Shown here piece after piece: positions 23,445 to 32,083 of a stretch of DNA of 64,000 bases. Numbering within the stretch: the stretch's first letter is position 1; each line of letters starts with the position of its first letter. Origin of the DNA: Mycobacterium sp. PSTR-4-N (GTDB lineage: Bacteria; Actinomycetota; Actinomycetes; Mycobacteriales; Mycobacteriaceae). A model generated the notes under the pieces. That model was given only the letters and a program-made list of their open reading frames with translations. It was not told the origin of the DNA and searched no databases. The stretch lies in contig NZ_JAKRFN010000017.1 of the NCBI RefSeq assembly GCF_022348085.1, positions 62,001 to 126,000 of the forward strand, in the 5' to 3' direction. The translations under genes were made by a program, and so were the position numbers.

Positions 23445-24698
23445 ATGTCTTCGAAATTGACAAGCGAAGATGCCAGCGTGCGTGACCAGTCGTACGCAGA
23501 TGTCCCGGGTCCGATGACTGTCCCGGGTGACGGGGGGCCGCTGCGGGTCCTCCTCGTCGAGGATGACCGCGGCGACGCCATCCTCGTCGAAGAACTGATC
23601 GCCGACGCCGGCGTCGACATGCATGTGGTGTGGGCCGAATCGATGGCCGAGGCCGAGCAGGCGATCGACGGGGCGCGGCCGGACTGTGTGCTGTTGGACC
23701 TGCACCTGCGCGACACCGAGGGGGTCGCCGGGCTCGCGCGCATCGCCGCCCGGGACGCCACGGTGCCCGTCGTGGTGCTGACCGGTCTCAACGACGAGCA
23801 TGTCGCGTCGGCGGCCGTCGCCTCCGGCGCACAGGATTATCTGGTCAAGGGCAGGGTGGACCCGGAGACTCTGCGGCGGGCCGTGCTCTACGCCATCGAG
23901 CGCAAGCGCGCCGAGTTGACCGCCGTCGATCTGCACGCCACCCGGTCCCGGGAGAGAGAGAACGCCCGGCTGGAGCGCGGGCTGCTGCCCTCGCCGCTGC
24001 TGCTCGACGACCCCGGGGTCAGCATCGTCACCCAGTACCGTCCGAGCCGGCGGAATGCGCTGCTCGGCGGGGACTTCTTCGACATCGTCCAGACCCCGGA
24101 CCGGACTGTGCACGTGATGATCGGGGACGTCGCCGGACACGGTCCCGACGAAGCGGCGCTCGGCGTGGCGTTGCGGATCGCCTGGCGGGCGCTCACCTTC
24201 GCCGGGTTGCGCGGCGCCGAGCGCATGCACCAACTCGAGCGCATCCTGCGGGCTGAACGGGCAGGCCGGGGCACCTTCGCCACCGTGTTGAGCCTCGCCG
24301 TCCCACTGGACGGCTCGGCGCTGACCGCGGTGCGCGCCGGCCACCCCGGCATGCTGCTGCACGGTGGCGGCACGGTCGAGTGGGTGGAGCCGATCGGCGG
24401 GCCCGCGCTCGGATTGCACCTCGGCGACTGGACCCCGCATCCGATGGAACTACCGCCGGGGAAGGGATTGGTGTTGATCACCGACGGCCTGTTCGAGGGT
24501 CACATCGGCGAGGGCAACGAGCGACTCGGTGAGGATGGCCTGCTCGACGTGGCCCGTTCGCTGGCACACCTGCCCGGACCGCAGTTCGTCGATGCGCTGA
24601 TCGACGCGGTCGAGCAGCGTGCGCAGTCGCACGGTGGAATCGCCGACGACATCGCCGTGGTGCGGGTCGAGAGGACATCGGAGAGGGCGGCGCGATGA
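23445..24698 (+). CDS. fused response regulator / SpoIIE-type PP2C phosphatase
   Basis: 417 aa from ATG 23445; GTG 23478 or ATG 23514 are possible shorter starts, as conservation begins near LRVLLVEDDRGDA. Residues 33-150 form a receiver domain with acidic pocket VEDD and phospho-acceptor Asp85 in VLLDLHLRD. After a charged linker, residues 175-410 form a PP2C phosphatase: LLGGDFFDIV, IGDVAGHGPDEAA, RAGHPGMLL and LVLITDGLFEG keep the metal-binding aspartates. Such proteins dephosphorylate anti-sigma antagonists in response to a kinase. It overlaps the downstream kinase gene by 4 bases (ATGA). Confidence 0.93.
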   Translation: MSSKLTSEDASVRDQSYADVPGPMTVPGDGGPLRVLLVEDDRGDAILVEELIADAGVDMHVVWAESMAEAEQAIDGARPDCVLLDLHLRDTEGVAGLARIAARDATVPVVVLTGLNDEHVASAAVASGAQDYLVKGRVDPETLRRAVLYAIERKRAELTAVDLHATRSRERENARLERGLLPSPLLLDDPGVSIVTQYRPSRRNALLGGDFFDIVQTPDRTVHVMIGDVAGHGPDEAALGVALRIAWRALTFAGLRGAERMHQLERILRAERAGRGTFATVLSLAVPLDGSALTAVRAGHPGMLLHGGGTVEWVEPIGGPALGLHLGDWTPHPMELPPGKGLVLITDGLFEGHIGEGNERLGEDGLLDVARSLAHLPGPQFVDALIDAVEQRAQSHGGIADDIAVVRVERTSERAAR

Positions 24699-26320
24699 GC
24701 CCCGACCAGCGCGGGGTACGTGCCCTGACCGTGGAAGGGTGGCAGTACCTGGTGCTGTCCATCATGGCGGTGGTCGTGCTCGCCGGTGCCGTCACCACGG
24801 CACTGCTGCTCGACCGCACCGACCGGGTGTCCGGCCAGCTCACCAACAACGTGGGACCGGCCCGGGTGGCCGCCTACCAGTTGCAGGCCGCGCTGCGCGA
24901 TCAGGAGACCGCGGTCCGCGGATACGTGATCTCCTCGGACCCCCAGTTCCTGGCGCCGTACGACACCGGGCGGGAGACGGAATCGAGGGCTTCAGCGGAC
25001 CTGCGCCAGTTCGAGCAGAAGCGACCCGATCTGCTCGCCGATCTCGACGCGATCGAGCAGGCGGCCGGCTCGTGGCGCGACAGCTATGCAGAACCGGCCA
25101 TCGCGGCGGTGCAGCCCGGGGTGCGCAATGCGATCTCCCCCGCGCTCACCGAGGTCGGCAAGTCGGAGTTCGATCGGTTGCGCGCGCTCTTCGATGAGCA
25201 GAACGCCCGTCTCGCCCAGGCGCGCAGCGACGGCATCGCCGAACTCGAATCCATCAGCACGTGGCGCAACGGCGTGCTGCTCGCCGTGCTCGTCGCATTT
25301 CTGGTGACGATGGTCGCGCTGGCGCTGCTGCTTCGGCGCGCCCTGGTGCGACCGCTGCGACAGCTGGCGGAAGCGTGCAGGCGGATCGCCGGGGGGAATT
25401 TCGGTGAGAAGATCGTGCCGCAGGGGCCGCGCGACATCCGGCTGATCGCGATCGACGTCGACAACATGCGCCAGCGGATCGTCGAGGAACTCGAGGCGTC
25501 CAGAGCTGCGACCGAGGCGCTCGACGAGCAGGCCGAGGACTTGCGCCGCTCGAACGCCGAGCTGGAGCAGTTCGCGTACGTGGCGTCTCACGACCTGCAG
25601 GAGCCGCTGCGCAAGGTCGCGTCGTTCTGCCAGTTGCTGGAGAAGCGCTACGGCGACAAGCTCGACGAACGCGGCACCGAATACATCGGGTTCGCCGTCG
25701 ACGGCGCCAAACGCATGCAGATTTTGATCAACGACCTGCTGACGTTCTCCCGGGTGGGCCGTCTCAACGCCACCGAGACCGCGGTGGATCTCGACACGGT
25801 GCTCGATACCGCGCTGGCCAACGTGTCGACCGCGATCGAGGAGACGGGCGCGCAGATCGAGCGGCCGGCCGAGGGGCTTCCGACGATCAGCGGTGACCCG
25901 ACCCTGCTGACCATGCTGTGGCAGAACCTCGTCGGCAACGCCGTGAAGTTCCGCCGCGAGGGCGTCACGCCGCGGGTCGTGATCGAGTGCGCTGCCGCAG
26001 AGCCGGGCCAGTGGTCGTTCTCGGTCAGCGACAACGGGATCGGGATCGCGGCGGAGTTCTCGGAGAAGGTGTTCGTGATCTTCCAGCGGTTGCACGGCCG
26101 CGATGCCTACACCGGAACCGGCATCGGTCTGGCATTGTGCAAGAAGATCGTCGAACACCACGGCGGGACGATCTGGATCGACAACGAGTACACCGACGGC
26201 ACCCGCTTCCGGTTCACGCTTCCCAGCACTGATTCCGACGACGTGGCCCGTTCCGATGCCGCAGTAACCGAGGCGGTCTCCGATGCCGCGCCACCCCTGA
26301 TGGAAGGATCGTCGTCATGA
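24695..26320 (+). CDS. membrane sensor histidine kinase (CHASE3-HAMP)
   Basis: 541 aa. Two membrane helices (about 17-39 and 192-214) flank an extracytoplasmic helical CHASE3-like sensor with the typical QLQAALRDQETAVRGYVIS motif. A HAMP linker (about 215-265) leads to the dimerisation domain with phospho-acceptor His299 in VASHDLQEPLRK, and an ATPase domain with NLVGNAVKFR, DNGIGI and GTGIGLALCKKIVEHHGG. This architecture is shared with phytochrome-like kinases whose partner is a small Rcp-type receiver. The gene overlaps both neighbours by 4 bases, so the three are translationally coupled. The signal is unknown. Confidence 0.95.
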   Translation: MSPDQRGVRALTVEGWQYLVLSIMAVVVLAGAVTTALLLDRTDRVSGQLTNNVGPARVAAYQLQAALRDQETAVRGYVISSDPQFLAPYDTGRETESRASADLRQFEQKRPDLLADLDAIEQAAGSWRDSYAEPAIAAVQPGVRNAISPALTEVGKSEFDRLRALFDEQNARLAQARSDGIAELESISTWRNGVLLAVLVAFLVTMVALALLLRRALVRPLRQLAEACRRIAGGNFGEKIVPQGPRDIRLIAIDVDNMRQRIVEELEASRAATEALDEQAEDLRRSNAELEQFAYVASHDLQEPLRKVASFCQLLEKRYGDKLDERGTEYIGFAVDGAKRMQILINDLLTFSRVGRLNATETAVDLDTVLDTALANVSTAIEETGAQIERPAEGLPTISGDPTLLTMLWQNLVGNAVKFRREGVTPRVVIECAAAEPGQWSFSVSDNGIGIAAEFSEKVFVIFQRLHGRDAYTGTGIGLALCKKIVEHHGGTIWIDNEYTDGTRFRFTLPSTDSDDVARSDAAVTEAVSDAAPPLMEGSSS

Positions 26321-26757
26321 CCCCCGCTGAACGAGCCATCGACGTGCTGCTCATCGAGGACGATCCGGGAGACGAGTTGATCACCCGGGAAGCGTTCGAG
26401 CACAACAAGATCAAGAACAATCTGCACGTCGCGCACGACGGCGAGGAAGGCCTCGACTTCCTGTATCGGCGGGGCAAATACGAAGGCGCGCCGCGGCCGG
26501 ACCTGGTGTTGCTCGATCTGAACCTCCCCAAGTACGACGGGCGCCAGCTCTTGGAGACCATCAAGAGCGACCCCGAGCTCAACCACATCCCGGTCGTGGT
26601 GCTGACCACCTCCTCGGCCGAGGAGGACATCCTGCGCAGCTACAAACTGCACGCCAACGCGTATGTGACCAAGCCCGTGGACCTCGACCAGTTCATGAAT
26701 GCGGTGCGCCAGATCGATGAGTTCTTCGTCCAGGTGGTCCGACTCCCCCACTCCTAG
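26317..26757 (+). CDS. single-domain response regulator (Rcp1-like)
   Basis: 146 aa with only a receiver domain: VLLIEDDPGDELI, phospho-acceptor Asp67 in LVLLDLNLPKYDGR, LTTSSAEEDI with the switch threonine, and VTKPVD with the conserved lysine. The segment NHIPVVVLTTS and FEHNKIKNNLHVAHDG are typical of Rcp1-type regulators paired with phytochrome-like kinases. It has no output domain, so it likely passes phosphate or binds a target protein. Its start overlaps the kinase stop by 4 bases. Confidence 0.95.
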   Translation: MTPAERAIDVLLIEDDPGDELITREAFEHNKIKNNLHVAHDGEEGLDFLYRRGKYEGAPRPDLVLLDLNLPKYDGRQLLETIKSDPELNHIPVVVLTTSSAEEDILRSYKLHANAYVTKPVDLDQFMNAVRQIDEFFVQVVRLPHS

Positions 26758-26759
26758 AG

Positions 26760-27905
26760 GTGAATCTGCCCCGGCCCGACCCACAGGCACCCCATCTCGC
26801 CGACGTGGCGCCGTCGCTGCTGGCGGCGATGGGGGTGGAAGGGTTCGCCCCCCGCATCGCCGGCAGTTTCGGCGGCGTCGGCGAGACGGCAGGCGCGTGC
26901 CTGCTGTTGGTGGACGGGCTCGGTGCGGATCTTCTCGACGCCCATCTCGACGACGCACCGTTTCTGGCGACGCTGCGGGGGCCGACCTTGACCGCGGGAT
27001 ACCCGGCGACGACGGCGGCCGGCCTCGCTGCGGTGGGGACGGGCTGCCGGTCCGGGGAGCACGGCGTGGTCGGCATGACCTTCCGGCTGCCGGACGTGGG
27101 TGTCATCAACGCGCTGCGCTGGCGGCCGCACCCCTGGGGCGACGATCTGCGGGAGCGGGTGGTGCCCGAGTACGTGCAGCCGCGGGCGACGACGTTCGAA
27201 CGCGCCGCGTCGACGGGGGTGTCGGTGCGGGTGATCTCCGGTGCCGAGTTCGCGTATTCCGGTCTGACACGGGCGGCGCTGCGTGGCGGCAGCTATGTCG
27301 GAGTGCACGCGATCGGCGACCTGGTCGCGGCGGTCAGCACGACGCTCGCCGACCGCGGATTCTGCTACGCCTACCACGCCGACCTCGACCTGGTCGGTCA
27401 CCTGCACGGTCCGGGGAGCCCGGCGTGGCGGTGGCAGCTGCGTCAGGTGGATCGCCTGGTGGAGTCGATCGTCGAGGCCCTGCCCGCGGGCGGTCTGCTG
27501 GCTGTGGTGGCCGATCACGGCATGGTGGGTCTGGGCGCCGACGTCGTGGACGCCGACTCCCAACCGGTGCTGCACGACGGGGTGGCAGCGATCGGCGGCG
27601 AGGTGCGCGCACGTCATGTCTACGTCGAACGCGGCGCTCGCGACGATGTGCTGGCCGCCTGGCGAGAGGTGCTCGGTGAGCGGGCCTGGGTGGTCGGTCG
27701 TGAGGAGGCAGTCGCGGCGGGCTGGTTCGGGGAGCGGGTCACCGAGGAGGCCACGGCTCGCATCGGTGATGTGGTGGTCGCCGCACGGGGCACCTCCGGT
27801 GTGGTGCGCCGCACAGTCGAGCCGGTGGAATCGTCGTTGATCGGTCAGCACGGCTCCTTCACCTCGGCCGAACAGCGGATTCCGCTGTTGATCGCCCGAG
27901 GGTGA
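26760..27905 (+). CDS. alkaline phosphatase superfamily phosphodiesterase
   Basis: 381 aa from GTG 26760, two bases after the response regulator stop. It has the fold and metal sites of nucleotide pyrophosphatase/phosphodiesterases: CLLLVDGLGADLL (first metal aspartate), GYPATTAAGLAAVGTG with the threonine nucleophile, YHADLDLVGHLHG, and VADHGMVG with Asp-His. No signal peptide is visible, so it is probably cytoplasmic, which is unusual for the superfamily but common in the actinobacterial branch. Substrate unknown. Proximity to the phosphorelay suggests shared transcription, though the function may be separate. Confidence 0.85.
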   Translation: MNLPRPDPQAPHLADVAPSLLAAMGVEGFAPRIAGSFGGVGETAGACLLLVDGLGADLLDAHLDDAPFLATLRGPTLTAGYPATTAAGLAAVGTGCRSGEHGVVGMTFRLPDVGVINALRWRPHPWGDDLRERVVPEYVQPRATTFERAASTGVSVRVISGAEFAYSGLTRAALRGGSYVGVHAIGDLVAAVSTTLADRGFCYAYHADLDLVGHLHGPGSPAWRWQLRQVDRLVESIVEALPAGGLLAVVADHGMVGLGADVVDADSQPVLHDGVAAIGGEVRARHVYVERGARDDVLAAWREVLGERAWVVGREEAVAAGWFGERVTEEATARIGDVVVAARGTSGVVRRTVEPVESSLIGQHGSFTSAEQRIPLLIARG

Positions 27906-28066
27906 TCGATTCCTGTTGTGCAACAGCACCTTTCGCGTCGTTGCGCCGGCTCTGAAACAGATTCTGCAGCAGCGATTTTCGTGATTATTCCGCGAGATGA
28001 AGCTGTAATGTGCCCGCTGTCACACATTTTGGCCGTATTAGAGACCCTCTGCTAGCGTCCGGCCGC

Positions 28067-28603
28067 ATGTATGAACTCGCCACACTCTTGACGCTCGTCA
28101 ACCAGGTGTCGGGAACTCCGTACATCACGGGCGGAGACTCGCCGGCCGGAACCGATTGTTCCGGCCTGGTGTCCTGGGTGACCAACGCCGCGACAGGCCG
28201 ACCCGTCTTCGGGGACCGGTTCAACACCGGCAACATCGAAGGCGCGCTGAAGGCGCGCGGGTTCCAGTACGGGACGCAACCCGGCGCTCTCGTCGTCGGG
28301 TGGAACCGCGGCCACACCGCGGTGACCCTCCCCGACGGCACGCCGGTCTCCTCCGGCGAGGGTGGCGGCGTCAAGGTCGGCGGCGGAGGCGCCTACCAGA
28401 GTCAGTTCACCCGTCACATGTACCTGCCGGCGCCTGCACCCGCAGACGTCCCCCCGCCCGTCGATCCGCAGCTGGCGCCGCCCATGCCCCCGCCGCCGGC
28501 CCCTGTGGTGCTGATGGGGCAGGAAGCACCGCTGCCGCCCCCGCCGCCTCCGGCGGACCCGGCCCTGCCGCTGCCGCCGCCCCCGCCGCCGCCGGCGGGG
28601 TGA
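28067..28603 (+). CDS. NlpC/P60 (C40) peptidase-like protein with polyproline tail
   Basis: 178 aa from ATG 28067. The first 120 residues form a compact NlpC/P60 domain: catalytic Cys31 in SPAGTDCSGLVSWV and His83 in NRGHTAVTLPDG; glycine-rich SSGEGGGVKVGGGG follows. Residues 125-178 are almost pure proline, alanine and leucine. There is no signal peptide, which is odd for a wall hydrolase; relatives occur in mycobacteriophage lysins and as substrates of type VII secretion. The 161 bases upstream (27906-28066) are relatively AT-rich and hold a palindrome CTGTTG-TG-CAACAG at 27913-27926. Probable peptidoglycan endopeptidase of uncertain export route. Confidence 0.8.
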   Translation: MYELATLLTLVNQVSGTPYITGGDSPAGTDCSGLVSWVTNAATGRPVFGDRFNTGNIEGALKARGFQYGTQPGALVVGWNRGHTAVTLPDGTPVSSGEGGGVKVGGGGAYQSQFTRHMYLPAPAPADVPPPVDPQLAPPMPPPPAPVVLMGQEAPLPPPPPPADPALPLPPPPPPPAG

Positions 28604-28627
28604 CCCGGTGGCGCTACCGTCACTGCC

Positions 28628-29374
28628 GTGATCGTGCTGCTGCCGCCGTCGGAGACCAAACGCGGCGGAGGTGACGGGCCTGCCCTGACCCTGGACTCGC
28701 TGGTGTGCCCGGCACTGAGCCAGGTACGCACCGAACTGGTCGACCAGCTCGTCGCCCTCGCCGCGGATCCGGCGACGAGCCGCGCGGCCCTGGGCCTGTC
28801 AGCGAGCCAGGACAAGGAGATCGAACGCAACGCGGCTCTGTGGACGGCGCCCACGATGCCCGCCCTGCACCGCTATACCGGCGTGCTCTACGACGCCCTC
28901 GACGTCACCTCGCTGCGCGGAGCGTCGGCAGATCGCGCCATGGCGCGCCTGATGGTGGGCTCGGCGCTGTTCGGCGTCGTGCGAGCCGACGACCTCATTC
29001 CGGCATACCGGCTCTCGGCGGGCTCGAAACTGCCGGGCCGGCCCACCCTGGCGTCCACCTGGCGGCCCGTACTGGAACCGGCACTGGCGGAACTCGCCGC
29101 CCGCGATCTGGTCGTCGACCTGCGCTCCGGGTCCTATGCCAATCTCGCCAAGGTGCCCGGCGCCGTCACCGTCGACGTGATGGCCGAAGCCGAGGACGGG
29201 CGGCGCACCGTCGTCAGCCACTTCAACAAGGCGCACAAGGGACGGCTTGCCCGCGCATTGTCGACGAGCAGATCCGACCCCGCCGACGCGGCCGCCGTGG
29301 CGGGGCTCGCCCGGCGGGCCGGGATGCGCGTCGAGCGACGCGGCGACCACCTCACCGTCGTGGTGACCGGGTGA
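28628..29374 (+). CDS. yaaA: YaaA-family peroxide stress protein
   Basis: 248 aa from GTG 28628. The family signature opens the protein (MIVLLPPSETKRGGGDG) and recurs in YTGVLYDALD, GLFGVVRADDLIPAYRLSAGSKLPG-like text and the basic C-terminal SHFNKAHKGRLARAL. In E. coli YaaA lowers free iron and DNA damage during peroxide stress and binds DNA with a helix-hairpin-helix-like fold. Actinobacterial members keep the core. No partner genes nearby. Confidence 0.9.
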   Translation: MIVLLPPSETKRGGGDGPALTLDSLVCPALSQVRTELVDQLVALAADPATSRAALGLSASQDKEIERNAALWTAPTMPALHRYTGVLYDALDVTSLRGASADRAMARLMVGSALFGVVRADDLIPAYRLSAGSKLPGRPTLASTWRPVLEPALAELAARDLVVDLRSGSYANLAKVPGAVTVDVMAEAEDGRRTVVSHFNKAHKGRLARALSTSRSDPADAAAVAGLARRAGMRVERRGDHLTVVVTG

Positions 29375-29381
29375 TGCGGTG

Positions 29382-29879
29382 TCAGGCAGCCGATGACAGG
29401 TTCGCGACCAGATCGGTCGTGTAGAACTCGTCGGGCTTCTGGCTGAACGTGCCGGGGCGGGTCAGGCTCATCCACGCACCCGTGGCACCGGGCATCAGCG
29501 GACCCCGCACAGTGGCGCGGCCCGTTCCGACACCGTCGGTGAACAGCGTCGTCGCGGACACGCCGGGTGCTCCCGGACCGCAGTCGGCCGCCGATGAGCG
29601 GGGCAGCTGGATCAGCCGGAGGTCATAGGGCGTGTTGGGCAGGCCGGTGAAGAACTCGACATCGGCGATCACCTCGTTGCCCTGGACGCGCAGCTGGGCC
29701 GAGGGTCGGCCGTACCCGCTGCCGCCGACGTACTTGACCTGGGTGAAGTCGCAGCGGCGCAGCTTCTCGGAGAACGGCATGCTGACCACCGTCTCCTCGG
29801 CGGTCGCCACACCGGCGAACAGGGGCGCAGCGATCAGCAGTGCCGCGGTCGCGGCCATGGCTCGTGTCGCTCGGTACAT
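29382..29879 (-). CDS. secreted hypothetical protein, 165 aa
   Basis: Signal peptide of about 27 residues (MAATAALLIAAPLFAGVATA). The mature protein has two cysteines (RRCDFTQ and ADCGPGAPG), likely a disulfide, and mostly beta-strand character (VRGPLMPGATGAWMSLTRPG). It resembles exported mycobacterial proteins of unknown function. The ATG at 29879 is preceded by GAGG at seven bases; an in-frame GTG lies just upstream at 29882. It converges on yaaA with a 7-base gap. Confidence 0.7.
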   Translation of the reverse strand: MYRATRAMAATAALLIAAPLFAGVATAEETVVSMPFSEKLRRCDFTQVKYVGGSGYGRPSAQLRVQGNEVIADVEFFTGLPNTPYDLRLIQLPRSSAADCGPGAPGVSATTLFTDGVGTGRATVRGPLMPGATGAWMSLTRPGTFSQKPDEFYTTDLVANLSSAA

Positions 29880-29995
29880 CACGTCACCTCGCAGGGAATC
29901 GACAGTGCCGTCAAGGTTAGTTGGCCTCAGTGTCTGCCGAGTGCGCGGGACCCGGCGTTGACGTGCAGGTGTGTCGAACGCGACACTGTCGGCCG

Positions 29996-30205
29996 ATGGC
30001 CGGTCTGTGGGTGTACGTGCGGGTGCAGCTGATGATGTTCGTGTTCGGGATCGTCGGCCCGATCTTCCTGTTCGTGTACTTCGCCGCGCAGCCCGATCAG
30101 ACGATCCGCTGGATGTACTGGTGGGGGTTGACCATCACCGTCGTGGACATCCTCGTGGCGCTCGAGGTGACCGACACCATCCTGCGCAGGGATCGCACGC
30201 CGTGA
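29996..30205 (+). CDS. small membrane protein, 69 aa
   Basis: Two hydrophobic helices (about residues 8-29 and 40-58) separated by a short polar loop (AAQPDQTIRW), with a charged C-terminus RRDRTP. No family recognised. Its stop overlaps the GTG of the following membrane protein gene by 4 bases, which supports both as real genes in one operon. The longer frame from 29921 has no good start. Confidence 0.6.
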   Translation: MAGLWVYVRVQLMMFVFGIVGPIFLFVYFAAQPDQTIRWMYWWGLTITVVDILVALEVTDTILRRDRTP

Positions 30206-30540
30206 CGAATCCGGCACCACGCTCCCGCGCCGATGTCGTGATCTCGATCGCCTTGCTGGTGGCGACGGTCCTGATGGGAGCTGTCGCTGCCTTCCTCGGT
30301 CTGTTCTCGCTCGCGTTCCTCGACCACTGCCCGCCGTCGACGTGCAGTGTGGACGGTGCGGTCACCGCCGTGTTCACCGCGCTGGCCGCCGCAGCGCTCA
30401 TCGGCGTCATCGGCCTGGCGGCGACGGTGGTCGCGCTGATCCGGCGCGCCAGCGCATGGCCCTACGCGCTCGCGACGTTCTGCCTGTGCGCGACGAGCCT
30501 TTTCCTCGGCGTACTGCGCTACGGCGCCGCGGTCGGTTAG
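30202..30540 (+). CDS. small membrane protein, 112 aa
   Basis: GTG start inside the preceding gene's stop. Three hydrophobic segments (about residues 12-37, 53-78 and 86-107). The loop between the first two contains two cysteines (DHCPPSTCSVDG), positioned outside the membrane, which could form a disulfide. Function unknown; it forms a pair with the upstream 69-aa membrane protein. Confidence 0.6.
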   Translation: MTNPAPRSRADVVISIALLVATVLMGAVAAFLGLFSLAFLDHCPPSTCSVDGAVTAVFTALAAAALIGVIGLAATVVALIRRASAWPYALATFCLCATSLFLGVLRYGAAVG

Positions 30541-30585
30541 CCGCTCGGGTTGCCGAGCCGCGCCACCGGCCGCGAGGATTCCGGC

Positions 30586-32052
30586 ATGGACTCTCGGACA
30601 GCGTTCGAACTCGCCGGCATCGACGCCGTCGGCCAGGCAGCCCTGGTCGCGGCGGGCGAAGTGAGCGCCGTCGACCTGCTCGAGGCAGCGATCGTCCGCC
30701 TCGACGCGGGACGCACATTGAACGCGGTGATCACCGACCTCTTCGACCACGGCCGCGCCGCCGCGGCCGCGCTCGACGCGTCCGGTGTGGTGCGCAGCGG
30801 GCAAGCGGGTCCGCTGGCCGGTGTCCCCTTTCTTCTCAAGGACCTCGGCGCATCGCTGGCCGGCGCCCCGGAGGCGATGGGTTGCCGCGCGCTGCGTACC
30901 CATGTCGCGGCCGACACCGCGTGGATCGTGCAGCGCTACCTGGACGCCGGCCTGGTGATCTTCGGCAAGACCAACACCCCCGAGTGGGGCAACCACTGCA
31001 CCACCGAGCCGTCGCTGTTCGGCGCGACCGTCAACCCGTGGGCGTCCGACATCACTCCCGGTGGCTCCAGCGGGGGCTCGGCCGCGGCCGTCGCCGCGGG
31101 GATCGTGCCCGCCGCGTCCGGCGGCGACGGCACCGGGTCGATCCGCGTCCCCGCGGCGTGCTGCGGCCTGGTCGGCCTCAAGCCGCGTCGCGCGCGGACC
31201 TCGTTCGCCCCGGGAGCCGGGCACGGCCTGGAGGGCCTGGTCAACGAGCATGCCCTCACGCGCACCGTGCGCGACAGCGCAGCGCTTCTCGACGCCGTCA
31301 CCGGGACAGGCGTCGGGGATCCCTACTCGGCCCCGCCGCCATCCGAACCATTCCTCGACGTCATCGCCGATTCGCCTGCGCCGCAACGCATCATGATGGC
31401 AACGTCATCGCCGTTCCCCGGCTCTGCGACCGATCCCGCCGTCGTCTCTGCCGTTGAACAGACCGCGGCTGTGCTCGCCGAACTGGGTCACCGCGTCGAG
31501 CCGGGCGCGCCGTCGATCGACGCCGAGGCCGTCGCCGACGCGATCGCCGTCCTGCACACCGTCAGCAACGTCGAACTCTTCGCGACGGCGCGCGAGCACC
31601 TGGGCCGGGAGCCGCGCGAGGACGAGTTCGAGCCGAGCTCCTGGGTGATGATCCAGGAAGGTCTGCACACCACCGGCGTCGCCTACGCCGGGGCCATCGC
31701 CGCGATCCATGCCCAGACACGGCGTTTCGCCACGCAGATGCTCGACCACGACGTGCTGCTGGTGCCCACCCTGCTGACTCCCCCGCCGCCCTACGGACTG
31801 CTCGACCAGCCGCGCGGGACCACCCGCGCGTTCTTCGACGTCGAGTTCGCGACCACCGGCTGGACGGCGCTGGCCAACGTGACCGGGTGGGCCGCGATCT
31901 CGCTGCCGCTCGGCGTGACCGCCACCGGCCTGCCCATCGGCGTGCAGCTGATGGCGCCCGGCGAAGAGGTTCTGCTCGCGCTGGCCGCGCAGCTGGAAGC
32001 GGCGGTCGGGTGGGCAGATCGCCGGGCCCCGGGCTGGGTCGGGGCCGGCTGA
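30586..32052 (+). CDS. amidase-signature hydrolase
   Basis: 488 aa from ATG 30586. The Ser-cisSer-Lys triad of amidases is intact: Lys85 in VPFLLKDLG, the serine pair at 161-162 in PGGSSGGSAAAVAAG and Ser185 in GGDGTGSIRVPAACCG. The family hydrolyses carboxylic amides, including nitrile-derived amides and aryl-acylamides; the precise substrate cannot be predicted. Length and order of motifs fit AmiC-like mycobacterial amidases. No transporter or regulator adjacent. Cytoplasmic. Confidence 0.9.
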   Translation: MDSRTAFELAGIDAVGQAALVAAGEVSAVDLLEAAIVRLDAGRTLNAVITDLFDHGRAAAAALDASGVVRSGQAGPLAGVPFLLKDLGASLAGAPEAMGCRALRTHVAADTAWIVQRYLDAGLVIFGKTNTPEWGNHCTTEPSLFGATVNPWASDITPGGSSGGSAAAVAAGIVPAASGGDGTGSIRVPAACCGLVGLKPRRARTSFAPGAGHGLEGLVNEHALTRTVRDSAALLDAVTGTGVGDPYSAPPPSEPFLDVIADSPAPQRIMMATSSPFPGSATDPAVVSAVEQTAAVLAELGHRVEPGAPSIDAEAVADAIAVLHTVSNVELFATAREHLGREPREDEFEPSSWVMIQEGLHTTGVAYAGAIAAIHAQTRRFATQMLDHDVLLVPTLLTPPPPYGLLDQPRGTTRAFFDVEFATTGWTALANVTGWAAISLPLGVTATGLPIGVQLMAPGEEVLLALAAQLEAAVGWADRRAPGWVGAG

Positions 32053-32083
32053 CGTCATCGGCCGGCGTGCGACACTGTCGCGC

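Noticed and set aside
27913..27926. Palindrome CTGTTG-TG-CAACAG after the phosphodiesterase gene as an operator
   Set aside because: Short, with no second copy nearby; may equally be a weak terminator, so not assigned.
29905..29930. IdeR-box-like sequence AAGGTTAGTTGGCCTCA upstream of a secreted protein gene
   Set aside because: Only about half of the 19 positions fit the IdeR consensus and the second half-site is poor.
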